Of a stretch of 64,000 nucleotides of DNA, positions 1-10,748 are shown one piece after another (within the stretch, counting starts at the first letter, position 1; the number at the start of each line of letters is the position of its first letter). The notes below the pieces were generated by a model. That model ran no database searches, was not told the origin of the DNA, and was given only the letters and a program-made list of their open reading frames with translations. The stretch is from Scleroderma bovista (Eukaryota; Basidiomycota; Agaricomycetes; Boletales; Sclerodermataceae). Position numbers and translations under genes: made by a program. The stretch is taken from assembly GCA_037178675.1 (NCBI GenBank), contig JAYMGJ010000474.1, positions 1 through 64,000 of the forward strand, given 5' to 3'.

Positions 1-315
1 ACGCATGTGAAATGAGGACTTACACGTCGTAGCTCGTCATAATGCCAACTTGTGGTTGATTACGGACTTAGTCACCCTGGAAGCGTCCATGACGCATGGG
101 CATTTCAGGGCACTCACATCGCATCGAATGCAGAAAGGCTAACACGATCATTGGATTTGAGCGGACAGTACGTACCCGATGGAATCATGGTGCACTGTTC
201 CGTTTAAAAAAACTAAGGGTGGGCGATTATCTCGAGATCAGAATGTGTATAGTAACAAATATCTGTACTTACTTCATCCCAGTATCCATGCTGATAGCGC
301 TGAAAGATCCACGTA

Positions 316-620
316 CGTGTTGAGAACGCATTTGCCGCCTTGAAGGGCCGATTTCAAAGCCTCCGTGAGCTGCGCTTGAAGTTGCGGAATGACAAAGATG
401 TCAAGGTGGCGGTATATTGAGTAATGTAAATGTATTGCATCATCTTGCACAACATGATCATCCGTTTCGAGGGCGTCAAGCCCCCAAGTGAGTGGGCAAT
501 GGATGAAGGAAAGAGCCAGGAGGACGGCGACACGGTCGTAATTGCAGAACCTGTGAGAACGCCAGGTCAGCAATTTCGGATGAAGCTGTTAGGCAAACTG
601 TTCCAATTTCTTGGACGTGA
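316..620 (+). pseudogene. HARBI1-like (PIF/Harbinger) transposase C-terminal fragment
   Basis: Decayed DDE-type nuclease of the PIF/Harbinger superfamily. In one frame it reads RVENAFAALKGRFQSLRELR, then after a short gap CIILHNMIIRFEG, and ends near GKLFQFLG. These are the typical last blocks of fungal HARBI1-like proteins (the third catalytic acid in the VE-AFAALK block and the ILHNMI helix). Two in-frame stops break it: TGA at 418-420, where the family has Trp, and TAA at 427-429. The part upstream of 316 has lost its frame and earlier catalytic domains are not visible. No terminal inverted repeats were seen, so only the protein remnant is annotated. A 130-codon open frame from 430 to 822 is the tail of this relic plus random extension. 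Confidence 0.75.
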
Positions 621-1104
621 GCATGCCCCCTGTTTGCGATTCGTTGTGGTCTGTGGTACCCAGACTGTAATATGCAATTTTGATGTACCAACAGTCCTGT
701 CATCGGCTCAAGAAGCGACCATATCATTCATCCGGTCGACAGCGCCGATCTCAGCGGCCAAAGACTTGGGTCCTTTGGCAAAATATTGTACAGGGGAAGT
801 AGCTCCACAATGTGTGATGTAAACAAGGTGTTTGCCGTCCGCGACGGCGTTATTCTAGTGAAGTTAAACAGAAACTCGTAGTCTCAAATTCAACAACTGA
901 CGTTCCAGTCAGGGCTAAAGCGCTGATTAGCATATACACAAGGCACTGTGATCAGAAACATCCTCTCCTAGAAGTACTATTGTTATACAAACACTCAGAG
1001 TAAACCCCTGTTTCGATGAAAAGAATCTCGAAACCTGCACTTATCCTACAAACCTGAGGCCAAGTCCTAACTCGATTCTCTTTTGATGTCTTTGTCAAGC
1101 TACC
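621..1104. other. intergenic, no gene seen
   Basis: Stretch between the transposase relic and the 3' end of glutamate decarboxylase. I see no coding signal. It contains a short motif (cgctgattag followed by aaggcact and atcag, about 920-955) that recurs in modified form near 3468-3500 on the other side of the glutamate decarboxylase gene. Confidence 0.5.
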
Positions 1105-3141
1105 TCAGCATTGTCTCGCATATGTACCCGATGACTGAGCTCCTGAGCCTTCGTCCATTCTCCCCAATTTGGTTTCTGTGGTCCTTCTAGCATCGGCATG
1201 CCTCCCGAGTATGTCTAGTGCATGTACTGAAGAGCTTCTATCCATGAGGTCCCGAGTGATTTCGACCTGCAAGACAATTGTTCAGCACAACTAACTGTCA
1301 CATTGGATGGAACTTACTATATCCGAAAGGAGTCTGTCCACGAGCTACCAAAGATTGGTAAGTGTACATAGAAAGATCAAGGTGATAACCTACAGGTTCC
1401 AACACGTGTTCCTTAACCACGACCCGCAAAATTTGAACATTAGCCAAGGTCGGTGGAAGCTCGTAATTGGGGACGATCCATCCTTTGACTCGTAACAGCG
1501 TTTGGATCCACTTCTGCTCGATTTCGGGGTACTTTTTCTGGAAGGCGTCAGAGAACCGGAACGCCACCACGGGAAGACCTTCCACATAGGACTGAAAGAA
1601 TTCAGGTTCAGCGTGATGGTTCAGACTAAACAAGACATCACCTCTGGATTTTCCTCGTCGATACCAGCGACTGCTTGAGCACTATTTGATATCTCTGGTT
1701 TATGTCTGTGGATGTCGCTCAGGACAGTGTACCACCCAGTGTGCTCGAGCGCTCGACTTAAAAGCCGAGCATTCTTAAGGTCTGCCAGCGCTACAGCTCG
1801 GTACCCTTCGAAGCCCAGATGAATCAAATTGAAGTACTGGGATATGATGGGGTGTGCCGGACGTGAGAAGTTGAGCGAAAACGAGTACTCCACAGAACCA
1901 AGGTAGTGAAGCTCAAAGATGAGGTCTTTGGGCAGGAAAGCTTTTGATCTCCAGACTACCCAACCAATGCCAACATATGCCAGACCGAACTTGTGACCAG
2001 ATGCGTTAATGGAGACTACTCGCGGGAGTTTGAAATCCCACACGAGCTTAGGATGAGCAAATGGGGCGACAAAGCCCCCAGAGGCGGCATCGACTATACC
2101 ATAAAGATTAAGACTACGGCTGGGCTATTCGAAAGAGCCGAATACGAACCGTGAATCGGTACATAATGGCCAGTATTCTTCTCATACTCGTCCAACAAGT
2201 CAGACATTTCTTTCACTGGTTCGTAATGACCAGTATAGGTGCTTCCGAGAATGACATAGATCCCAATCGTGTTTTCGTCGACGTACTCCATGGCCTTCTT
2301 GATATCGAGCCTGTACTTGCTTTCAACGGTGACCGGGACAAGTCGGCACTCGACTTCGAAGTAACGAGCGAACTTCTCGAGCGCAACTTGGGCATTTGCA
2401 CCCATGACAATATTGGGCCCGGGCTCGTGGATTGATTTTCCAGCAGCCTTGCGACGATCCTGCCAGAGACGCTTCATCGCAAGACCTCCGAGTTGGATGG
2501 CCTCGGAAGAACCTGTCGTCGCTGTTCCGATAGCTTGGTCTGCGGATGGAGCATGCCAAAGGTTGGCGAGAATGGAAACGCAACGCGTGTGAATGATTTC
2601 TGCAGACCTATTTACGGACTAGACAGAACACGCGGTAGGTACACTTACGGGTCATAGGATATTCATCCTGGTCGACGAGGTTCTTGGATAAGTTCTCCAT
2701 CATCAGCTTGTTTGCAGGCTCAGGCATCCATGTATTAATAAAAGACGCAAGACTAGTGATTGATCAGCATTCAAACGTTTCGAAGACGGTATGACGAATT
2801 GACTTAAGGCCAGGAGAACCATCAAGGTTCAATTCATTGTGGATGAGTTCGTAAGCTGAATCGGCACTTATCCCTTTCGAGGGGATGTGGAATTTGGGGA
2901 TTGGCGACGTCCCATATCGCGCGCTACAGGGATGATGGATTGTGTTAGGATCGATTCCCGTGTGATGATGATGGTGCGATTTGTCCTGGATGACGATCTG
3001 TGTTGGAACATGATAATAGGGCCAACAAGGTACTGACCTTGGACTCGCGAATGATGGTTTCAGGATTGACGTGCTGTATGCGGCGGAATCAGAAGACGGG
3101 AAGACGGCTGATGGCCTGAGTTCGTTTACCTTTGAGAGCAT
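1105..3141 (-). CDS. glutamate decarboxylase (PLP-dependent)
   Basis: Converts L-glutamate to GABA and CO2 in the cytosol, feeding the GABA shunt. The pyridoxal-phosphate lysine is in SINASGHKFGL (about 1990), preceded by the conserved VDAASGGF block, which is split by a short intron near 2094-2143. Other family blocks are ANKLMMENLSKNLVDQDEYP, GANAQVALEKF and GIYVILGSTYTGHYEP. The start at 3141 gives a four-codon first exon (MLSK) spliced to HVNPETIIRESK, the usual fungal GAD N-terminus. At least six more introns of about 50 nt follow. The last exon ends TYARQC with TGA at 1107-1105, matching the short Cys-ended tails of fungal GADs; I see no plant-type calmodulin-binding tail. Length about 530 residues, normal for the family. 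No break in the frame was found once introns are removed. Confidence 0.92.
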
Positions 3142-3640
3142 GGTGATCTGGGGGTGGAGTGAATGGGGAGAGATACCCAAGGGTTAACGGCTTAAGTAGG
3201 TTGCAAGGTACGGGGTAGTCTGGTCACGGAGCAGTTGCCCTGATACGCCGTGTGCATGGATGGAATTCTAGATCAGAACATAAGTTAACCTATATTTACA
3301 CTGTGGTGCAGATACGGTTGCAATGTCGGATGAGCTGGTCCAGCCAAACAGTAGTGCTTCGAAAGCTAGCCCTATGGTGTGAAGTTAAATAAACAGGATT
3401 TTTACCTCGGTAGATTCACGACTTCCGTTCTTCCATGCACGTAGTTGGGACCTCTAGACTCGGCGAGCGCTGATTAGTATCCAAGGCACTTTTATCAGGA
3501 AGATACTCCGGGTTCCCTTCAGAGAACAAGTTGAACCAAACAAACCAAGCTTGCCTTTGCTCGCTCAGGGGCCCAGACTGCACAACCAATAATGGATTCT
3601 CCGTAGGTCAAATTCTTCGACCATGGACGGGTAAACTGAT
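3142..3640. promoter_or_regulatory. divergent intergenic region GAD / POLD2
   Basis: About 500 bases between two start codons on opposite strands, so it should hold both promoters. No clear coding potential. It carries the second copy (near 3468-3500) of the gctgattag...aaggcact motif also found at about 920-955. No TATA box can be assigned with confidence. Confidence 0.4.
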
Positions 3641-5371
3641 ATGCTCTCCAGCTCATACCTGACCCGATGTGTGAGCACTCTCCTGCATCCAACGCCAACT
3701 TCATTGTCTTTCACCATCGACGACAAAAACAAGTCGTATAGACATCAGTATTCAAACTTGTACTTCACCAGGCTTGCAATGCTCAGACGACCCGTTATGG
3801 AGCGTGCTGCCGCGATGTGGAAAAATATTTCAGGTAGGCGGCATTGTTGTATAACGATGCATAGATTCTGAGATCCCTGTAGTCAACGCAGTTCATGTTC
3901 CACGAGTCCTTGATGTTGTCAAGTCAAAGTCATGCTGGATTCTCGGTACGGTATACATAGAGATGCCACTCAAGCCTAACGTGCTCGAGGATCTTGGTCG
4001 CGATGTATGTTCTCCCACCAGCGTGCTCCGCACCACTTAATTCCCCCCGAGTATTCCATACCACCACCACCGCCCCGTGAAAAATTCTACTCCGACGAAG
4101 ACAGTGTAATGCTAGAAGACGAGTCTGGTCGCATTAAACTCGTGGGAGGGCTGCTCACATCAACGTGCCTAGTAACAGGTGTTATCATCGCCGTACTCGG
4201 CATGGAGACAGCGGCTGGCGATTTCGAAGTTGTCGACATTTGTTACCCTGATCTGGCACCATTCACGGAAATGAACGTTTTGAGTGACAAAACCATGGAT
4301 CTGGATGACAAGTGAGTATCTCGCATCTAGCGTAGATTCTAGATAATGTTTGCCATTTAGCTCCTTACCACGCGACGAATATTTGGCTATAGTATCAGGG
4401 CTCTCGATCGGTGGGACCCCATCAGCCGATGCTCATATGCAAATGGTTGTAGAGTACCTGTCCGGAGAAACGGGCGGACCCGATGACCAAATGCTTGCAT
4501 CGCAGATCACGCGTTTAATTATTGCAGGAAATTCTCTGTGCCAGGTGTATGGAGATGATGATGAAGACGAGGAGAATAGACCGGCAAGTCATCCATTTGA
4601 GTAAGTATTGGGTACCTGACATTTCGCAAACAGCGCAAGGGCAATTCCGCCGCACAACCAAGCTTCTCGACGAACCCCAGTGTTGTACTGTCCGCACTTC
4701 TCCATGATTTGGCATCTACCTTACCTGTCCACATTCTACCGGGAGCAAACGACCCAGCAGGAGTGATTCTTCCTCAGCAACCCTTCCCTCGGGCCATGTT
4801 CGGAAAAGCGGCAGGATTCGAGACCTTTCGATGCGAAACCAACCCCGTCTGGCTGCGCATTGAATGCGGCGGCGAGTCGCAGCACGTAACGGCAAACGGA
4901 GCAAGTTCCTCAACGTCAACAAGTAATGGGACCCCATTAATTCGCACCGTATTGGCAACTGCAGGACAGCCTGTCCTTGATATGTATCAATATCTCCCCA
5001 CCCCGCCTTCTACGCATCTCTCGATTGCTTGCTCGACTCTGAAGTGGCGCCATGTGGCGCCTACTGCGCCAGATACCTTGTGGTGCCATCCTTTTCGTGA
5101 AAAAGACCCATTCGTTCTTCAGGAGACTCCAGACCTCTACATTGTTGGCGGTATGCCCGAGTTTGGTACCGAACTGGTTGGCACACAAACCAGGAAGTGC
5201 CGAGTTGTCCTGGTACCAAGCTTTTCAGAAACTGGATGTTTGGTGCTTGTCAACCTACGAACTTTAGCAGTACGCTGCGTCAAATTTGCCGTTGCTGGTA
5301 TGGTAATAGGTGAAACGGAAACATTGGGAGATCACGGCAGCTCTGCACAAAAGCATTCCGTGGACGAGTAA
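3641..5371 (+). CDS. POLD2: DNA polymerase delta small subunit (POLD2/Cdc1 type)
   Basis: Regulatory B-subunit of replicative DNA polymerase delta, nuclear. It stabilises the catalytic subunit and has an inactivated phosphoesterase fold. Conserved blocks in order are YSNLYFTRLAMLRRPV (N-terminus), then after an intron VPRVLDVVKSKSCWILGTVY, the OB-fold segment REKFYSDEDSVMLEDESGRI, LVTGVIIAVLG, FEVVDICYPDLAP, and the phosphoesterase-like part VSGLSIGG, ITRLIIAGNSL, HILPGANDPAG and VGGMPEFGTELV. Introns are short: one ends at about 4050 before YSIPPPPPREK, one splits D-D-N at about 4313-4360, and one of 89 nt near 4548-4636 is required to join AGNSLCQ to RKGNSAAQ. The frame then runs to TAA at 5371. 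Its 3' end faces DPM3, with 69 bases between the stops. Confidence 0.9.
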
Positions 5372-5440
5372 ATGGTCCATACTGCTGGTCTAGTAATTTA
5401 CCATAGCACTGAAAAGTCTAATATCCCTCAGAAAACATAG

Positions 5441-5836
5441 TTAGTCCACTGTGACTCCTCGTCCTCTCAGGTCATTTTTTGCTTCATTGATCTCCTGCGA
5501 GCACACAGCACATTAGCAGAATGACCATGCACAGATAGTAACCTCCAGACCTTGAGTAGCTCATGATATGCCTCCGGGCAGTCTCTGAATGTGAAAAGGC
5601 CCCAGCCTAGGCTCCAAAGTGAGTAAGAGCCGAAAGAAACGAGAAGCCACCACGGGATCTAACGTGAGTGAGTACAGTTGGTCTACAGAGGGTGACAGTG
5701 GGATGCATACAATCGGCAGAATTTGTTCAGCGATATTGGCATCAATTAGGGGAATAGGGACAATCGCGAGGAGCGCGAGGAAGTACAGAATGACGAACCC
5801 AGAGGCGTATGCGGCAAGCCGGTGTGCACGAGTCAT
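5441..5836 (-). CDS. DPM3: dolichol-phosphate mannosyltransferase subunit 3
   Basis: Small ER membrane subunit that tethers and stabilises the DPM1 catalytic subunit, which makes dolichol-phosphate-mannose for N-glycosylation, O-mannosylation and GPI anchors. Three exons splice to about 95 residues. The N-terminus MTRAHRLAAYASG leads into a first membrane helix (FVILYFLALLAIVPIPLI); the second exon carries the family signature IPWWLLVSFGSYSLWSLGWG as a second helix, then FTFRDCPEAYHELLKEI and a basic/acidic tail ending GVTVD. Two membrane segments and a cytosolic helical tail are the standard DPM3 layout. Introns are about 52 and 58 nt. Stop TAA at 5443-5441. It diverges from VPS2 with 206 bases between start codons. 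Confidence 0.92.
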
Positions 5837-6042
5837 AGTTCTCGGTTAAGGTAGTAGACAAGACCTGAAATCCAATCAAGACAACAAGATTTGAGGGTCG
5901 CCTGCTGCGTCGGGTATGTTCAACTGTGCACTGCGACTCGGGGTGGGCTGCGTTGACTCCTGTGTTACGTAACCTAACAGGCATCCAGTCCGTCACTCGA
6001 AATTTCAATCATATTAGTTCCAGTACCACCACCAATCTTACG

Positions 6043-6967
6043 ATGAACATACTCGTAGGTTTTCTTAGCTAGCATTCATCGCCTACTGACACTACCAGGA
6101 AACATTGTTTGGTAGGACCGTTACGCCTGCTGAACGGCTGCGTCAGCATCAGCGCGCCCTTGCAAAGGCGCAGCGGGAGCTCGACCGCGAACGAGGGAAG
6201 CTGGAACAGAGCGAAAAGAAATTGGTTGCAGACATCAAGAAGAGCGCGAAGTCGGGCCAAATGGTGCGTGCGCAATGCTTTCCATAGCTGCCACTATCAA
6301 ATGGTTTTTGGTAGAATGCATGCAAAGTGATGGCCAAGGACCTCGTCCGTACTAGGCGCTACACTCAGAAATTCTATCAAATGCGGACACAGTTGCAAGC
6401 TGTCGGTTTGCGGATACAGACTCTCAGAAGTAACCAGCAAATGGCAGAGGCAATGCGTGGTGCAACTCGGGTGAGCTCAGTTTCTGTCGAGTCAGAAGTG
6501 TATCGAACAGCTGGGTCGTAGGCTATGGCGTCCATGAACCGCGGTCTCAATTTACCTGCAATCCAAAAAATCATGAATGACTTTGAGAAAGAGAGCTCGA
6601 TGATGGACATGAAAGAGGAAATGATGTCGGATGCGGTGGACGATGTCATGGATGAAGACATCGACGACGAAGAGGAAGAAGGTGACCGGATTTTGAAGCA
6701 GGTTCTCGACGAGATAGGGGTGGATCTCTCTCAACAGGTAAGCATCCCCATCATTCATGCATCTACTGTTGATGTAAATGGTTGCAGCTCACCGAAGCCC
6801 CCACTGGATTGGGTGCAATTTCTTCGCCAATGGCTGAAGGTCGGCGAGCAATTGCCATCGGAGAGCCTGCTGGCCCATCACAAAGTGATGAACGACCTGT
6901 TGCGGATGCAGGGTCATCCGATGAAGATGCTCTCCAAGCTCGTTTGGATGCGTTGCGGCGAGGGTGA
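6043..6967 (+). CDS. VPS2: ESCRT-III subunit Vps2/CHMP2A
   Basis: Core ESCRT-III filament protein that acts on endosomal membranes in multivesicular body sorting, abscission and membrane repair, and recruits the AAA ATPase Vps4. The four-codon first exon MNIL is joined by an intron to ETLFGRTVTPAERLRQHQRA, the family N-terminus with its amphipathic membrane-binding helix. Basic helix 1 (RELDRERGKLEQSEKKL) follows, then AKDLVRTRRYTQKFYQMRTQ, the long acidic stretch with DDVMDEDIDDEEEEGD, and a C-terminal MIT-interacting motif (LQARLDALRRG) that docks Vps4. Charge distribution (basic N-half, acidic C-half) and length near 220 residues are typical. Four introns are inferred. It converges on COG4, with 62 bases between the stops. 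Confidence 0.92.
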
Positions 6968-7029
6968 TCTTATGCTCTTTGCAATAATATATTCCACGTC
7001 TTACTGGTAGCGGTACACGGTGACATCCC

Positions 7030-9909
7030 TCAGACCTTCAGCTCCACGATGCTTTTAGCTTCCTGAATACTCAGCCTCCAGGAGATACCTGATCCGTTGT
7101 AGAACGCTTCTACATCTTCGTCCTAGATATCGCCAAATCAGGCACGTCTGGACAACACTTTGTCTACGTGAACTCACGTTATCCAAGTTCAAAAGCGATG
7201 ATATCTGCTGTAGACGTATGAACTTTTCTCGAATATCACCAAATGTCGTTTGGGACGACAAGTATGCCATTATGGATCGCAGATCTCGGTCAAAGCGTAT
7301 TGCACCCAACTTGCAAGGTCATCTAAACAATCAAGGGAAGGCATAAGCCAACTTACCTCGGAAAAATGCAAAGTCAAAATGTGTTTTTCCCAGGGACGAA
7401 GTATATTGTCCAGCGCTAAGCCAAACAGCATACGATAGTTGCTCTCGGTGAATGTGTCCTGGCGATAATTAGTGTACGGGAACGAATTTACAGAATGAAC
7501 CGACCTTGTAACCATCCGCCAACCCTTCCCAGAGCTTGATGAAACGCTTTCTGACAATGTCTTGATATTCTGCATTTGCATACGCGTCTTCGTCCATAAT
7601 ATATGAAACGTCTTTGTAGACGTCGGAGATAACCATGCGCAGTCTTGGGCGCATCAGTTGATTGAATAGCTGTTCAATACCAGACTACGGCTTTGTTAGC
7701 CAAGACGTCTCAAAACCGCAGGAAGACCCAACTTTGAGTATTGCTCCGAACTTTGTGGTTGCACCGGACAGGTTCATTATTGCAGACCTAATTGCCTGTT
7801 GTTCTCCGTCCAGGTATAATTGTGCACCTGGCGGCTGGCCTGAAAGATCTTTGGTGAGCCTATCCATGTGAGACGATGAAACATCGAGATCGTTCAATAA
7901 AATCTTTCATCACTAGTCAGACGAGATAGATGCGACGAAGAAATGGCCTTACAACGAAGGTTGAGCGACTCTCACGCTCCGACTTCTCGGAGCGGCCAGG
8001 GGCACCGCCGGCATGTCGGTATACGTCGTCTAGCTTCCTCTTTATCCCTCCTGTGTAATCACGCTCCATCACATCCTTGAGAATGCTAGTGGTACGTTCG
8101 ACGGCCGTGATAGAACCAGTTGAAAGTAAGCGTGTGTATACAGTCTTGAGTATGTAAAAGACGTCATCGGGAGTAGTAGTGGTAGGGTGTGATTGTGAAA
8201 GGTCATAAGTAGAGAGACGGTGGGCCTGGTGACGTTGTTAGGAGATGGATATCGATATAACCGGATGCTTACTTTATCTATAATAGTGCGGGTGTACCAT
8301 ATTTCGAGGGGAATATAACAAGAGGAAAGCAAGTCGTCGAAGTGTTTCTGAGAAGCAGTTGTGGACAGCAGCCGGACTTGCTCTAGCGGGGGCGACGAGT
8401 CGGGATTAAGCTGGGAGGACTCCGGTGGATCTCCATTCACTTGGGAAAGTGTAGAAAGATCTTCGAGGGGCTCCTTGTCCTGTAAAGCATATTAAAGGAG
8501 CATCCTTCATGGTTTGAATACAATCAGACCTGAAGTTGTTCGATGAGGAACGTTCGGAACAGATTCCAACGACCGCACATCCCGGCTATCTCAGACAATG
8601 TTTTATCAATCTCACGAGGGTCGGGGCCGTCGTCTTCGTTCGCAGCTTGCGGATTCAGCTTGCGAGGGCTATTCAAAGCAAGCGTAGAGCTCGCTATATC
8701 TGATAACTGAAGACTAATGAAGTAAGAATTGGGACAAAAAGAAAGCTCTCACCATTCGATCAATGAAGCGCTCCTCTCGCCAGCTGGCGAGTGTACTTTG
8801 CACCACGCGATCGCATTCTTCTAATAATCGTTCGATGACGCTATTCATCTTCCCTTTTCCATAATACTTTTCGACCACCGACTGATGTTGGTCCACTATC
8901 ATAGCCACACTCTCGAAGAGTGCAGTAAGGGCCGTGACATAGTACAGCGGAGACGAAGCTGTATCGATAAGAAACAATCAGGATAAATTTACCAGGGGTT
9001 TACACACTTTTTGCGGAGGTAGGCGCCCTCACTCGAACCAGGTCAATAACAAATGATGCGTAAGCTTCCAAACCCTCCACCTCCCAGCCGATGACTGGGA
9101 ATAATTTGAAGTAACGACTTGTCGCAGCGGCATCACGAGAATGAGAAGCCTGGGCGAACTCCTTTAAGAAAATCGATAGAAGGTTCTCCCTTGCGGTTTG
9201 CAGCGTGTGTGCTGGAGGGAAGTGACTTTCAGCAGTTGGCTGTAGGGCTGTGAGCCGAGGGATGAAGTTCTACGAAAGACGCACCACTACAACTCCAGCA
9301 AATGAACCAGAAATGACCTCGAGAGGAAGAGACATAGCCCGAGCGCAATGCCTAGTTGCTGATTCCCAGTCCCGGCTTTCAATGCACGCTTGTAGCTGCG
9401 CGAGCGAAGACTGAAGCACTATCAGTTCTCTGTTGTAAAACAGTATAGAACAGCCTGCGTACTTTGAGATCCATAACGTGTCCCACCCGCTCTACGGCCT
9501 GTGAAACGCGACTCATCTCTTCATCGAGAGACTTGACACGTCCCCCGACGCGTAGCGCTGTTTGCGCAGTGGACGACACCTTGGCCACCAGTCGCGTAGA
9601 CTCCCTGTGGAGGTCATCGAGCTGGGGTGCAAGTGACTGTAGAAGATGGAGCGACTCTGCTACTGAGTCGCGGTTTGAAACCAATTCAGCGAGGGAACTG
9701 GAGAGTTCGGCCTCGTGCGACTGGTAGGATGACAGACATGACAGGATTTCTGCGAGATTCGTGAGTTGTCTTGGATCTCTGCAGGTTTCTTGAGTGGACT
9801 CGCGCCGTGCTGTCAAGTCTTCTGGCGAGACTGGCATAGATCGTTCTACTTCTGGAGTGATAGTAGGACAGAAACACAGGCATTCCCAATCCTCTCGCTC
9901 GTCCGTCAT
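7030..9909 (-). CDS. COG4: conserved oligomeric Golgi complex subunit 4
   Basis: Lobe-A subunit of the COG tethering complex for retrograde traffic within the Golgi. The N-terminal part reads LAEILSCLSSYQSHEAELSS and QSLAPQLDDLHRESTRLVAK and is coiled-coil rich, the region that binds other COG subunits and the SNARE regulator Sly1. Mid regions include TARENLLSIFLKEFAQAS and FKLFPVIGWEVEGLEAYASF, followed by SPLYYVTALTALFESVAMIV and LEECDRVVQSTLASWREERF. The C-terminal exons end in FYNGSGISWRLSIQEAKSIV with TGA at 7032-7030, matching the family C-terminus. Many short introns. The chosen ATG at 9909-9907 overlaps the ATG of the plus-strand gene; an in-frame ATG about 27 bases upstream is also possible and would lie inside the neighbour's coding sequence. 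Confidence 0.85.
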
Positions 9910-10575
9910 GGCCTCAGAACATTCGTCTGACATCCTGACAAACGTTGCCCTTCCCAGCACCGAGGCCACGATCACGGTCCGAGTGATCAAGTCCTTCGAG
10001 TATCGCACAGAGCGAAATCTGGTCCTACATAAACTCAATCTCCCAGTGACCACGGTCGGCGATCTGAAGAATATAGCAAAGCAAGGTGTATTCAATCCAG
10101 CCATGACAATGACATCCGTCTGATGCGTGCCCAACCAGCCATACAGACTGGGCCGCCATGGAAGCCTTACCGCAACGCGGTTCTAGGTTATTCCAAGTAC
10201 ATATGTTCTGCAGTGATCCAGGTCACTGATCGCAGGCTTGCCAGATACCCTGAAGGTATACACCAAGGCGCATGGATCAAAGGTATAGCCCTCTGGTGCA
10301 CCTGTCTATTCCCCCGACCACGTTAATACGAACAGACCTCAAACCTGATAATCAATCTGGACCATGACGAATGGATCCTTAATGATGATAACAAAACCCT
10401 TGCCGAGGTCGGTTTTGGTGAGCGTGGCATTTCCCAGTGCATGCTTCAATGTCTTATTTACTTGCTCCCAGAAAACGAGACTGAAGTCAGCTTCTTCAAC
10501 GGCGAGGCATATCAGAAGTATAAACTCAACCCAGAGGTGGGCTTCCTGTTGCCAGGCCCAGCTGACATGGCTTAA
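9908..10575 (+). CDS. UPF0538 family protein (C2orf76 homolog)
   Basis: Small conserved eukaryotic protein of unknown molecular function. Five exons splice cleanly into one frame. The conserved start of the domain is ATITVRVIKSFEYRTERNLV; later blocks are TGPPWKPYRNAVLDTLKVYT, KAHGSKTSNLIINLDHDEWI and EVSFFNGEAYQKYKLNPEVG, ending GPADMA with TAA at 10573-10575. The family has a ubiquitin-like arrangement of short strands, but no catalytic motif is visible and I assign no reaction. Its ATG (9908-9910) lies inside the CATG that also contains the COG4 start on the other strand, so the two 5' leaders must run through each other's coding sequence or be extremely short. Its 3' end faces the DnaJ gene. 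Confidence 0.85.
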
Positions 10576-10748
10576 CTCAGACTCACTAGTTCTGCTGGGA
10601 TGGTCCAAACTGATTATTACAGCTTTTACACAATTATTGTCGATGCCTATTAATGCAATGGATTGTAGCAACAAGTGTGTAAATCTACGTTATCACTGGG
10701 ATACTACTAGTAGTGCGATAGAAAGTGTCTTCAGCCAGCACGACGGAA

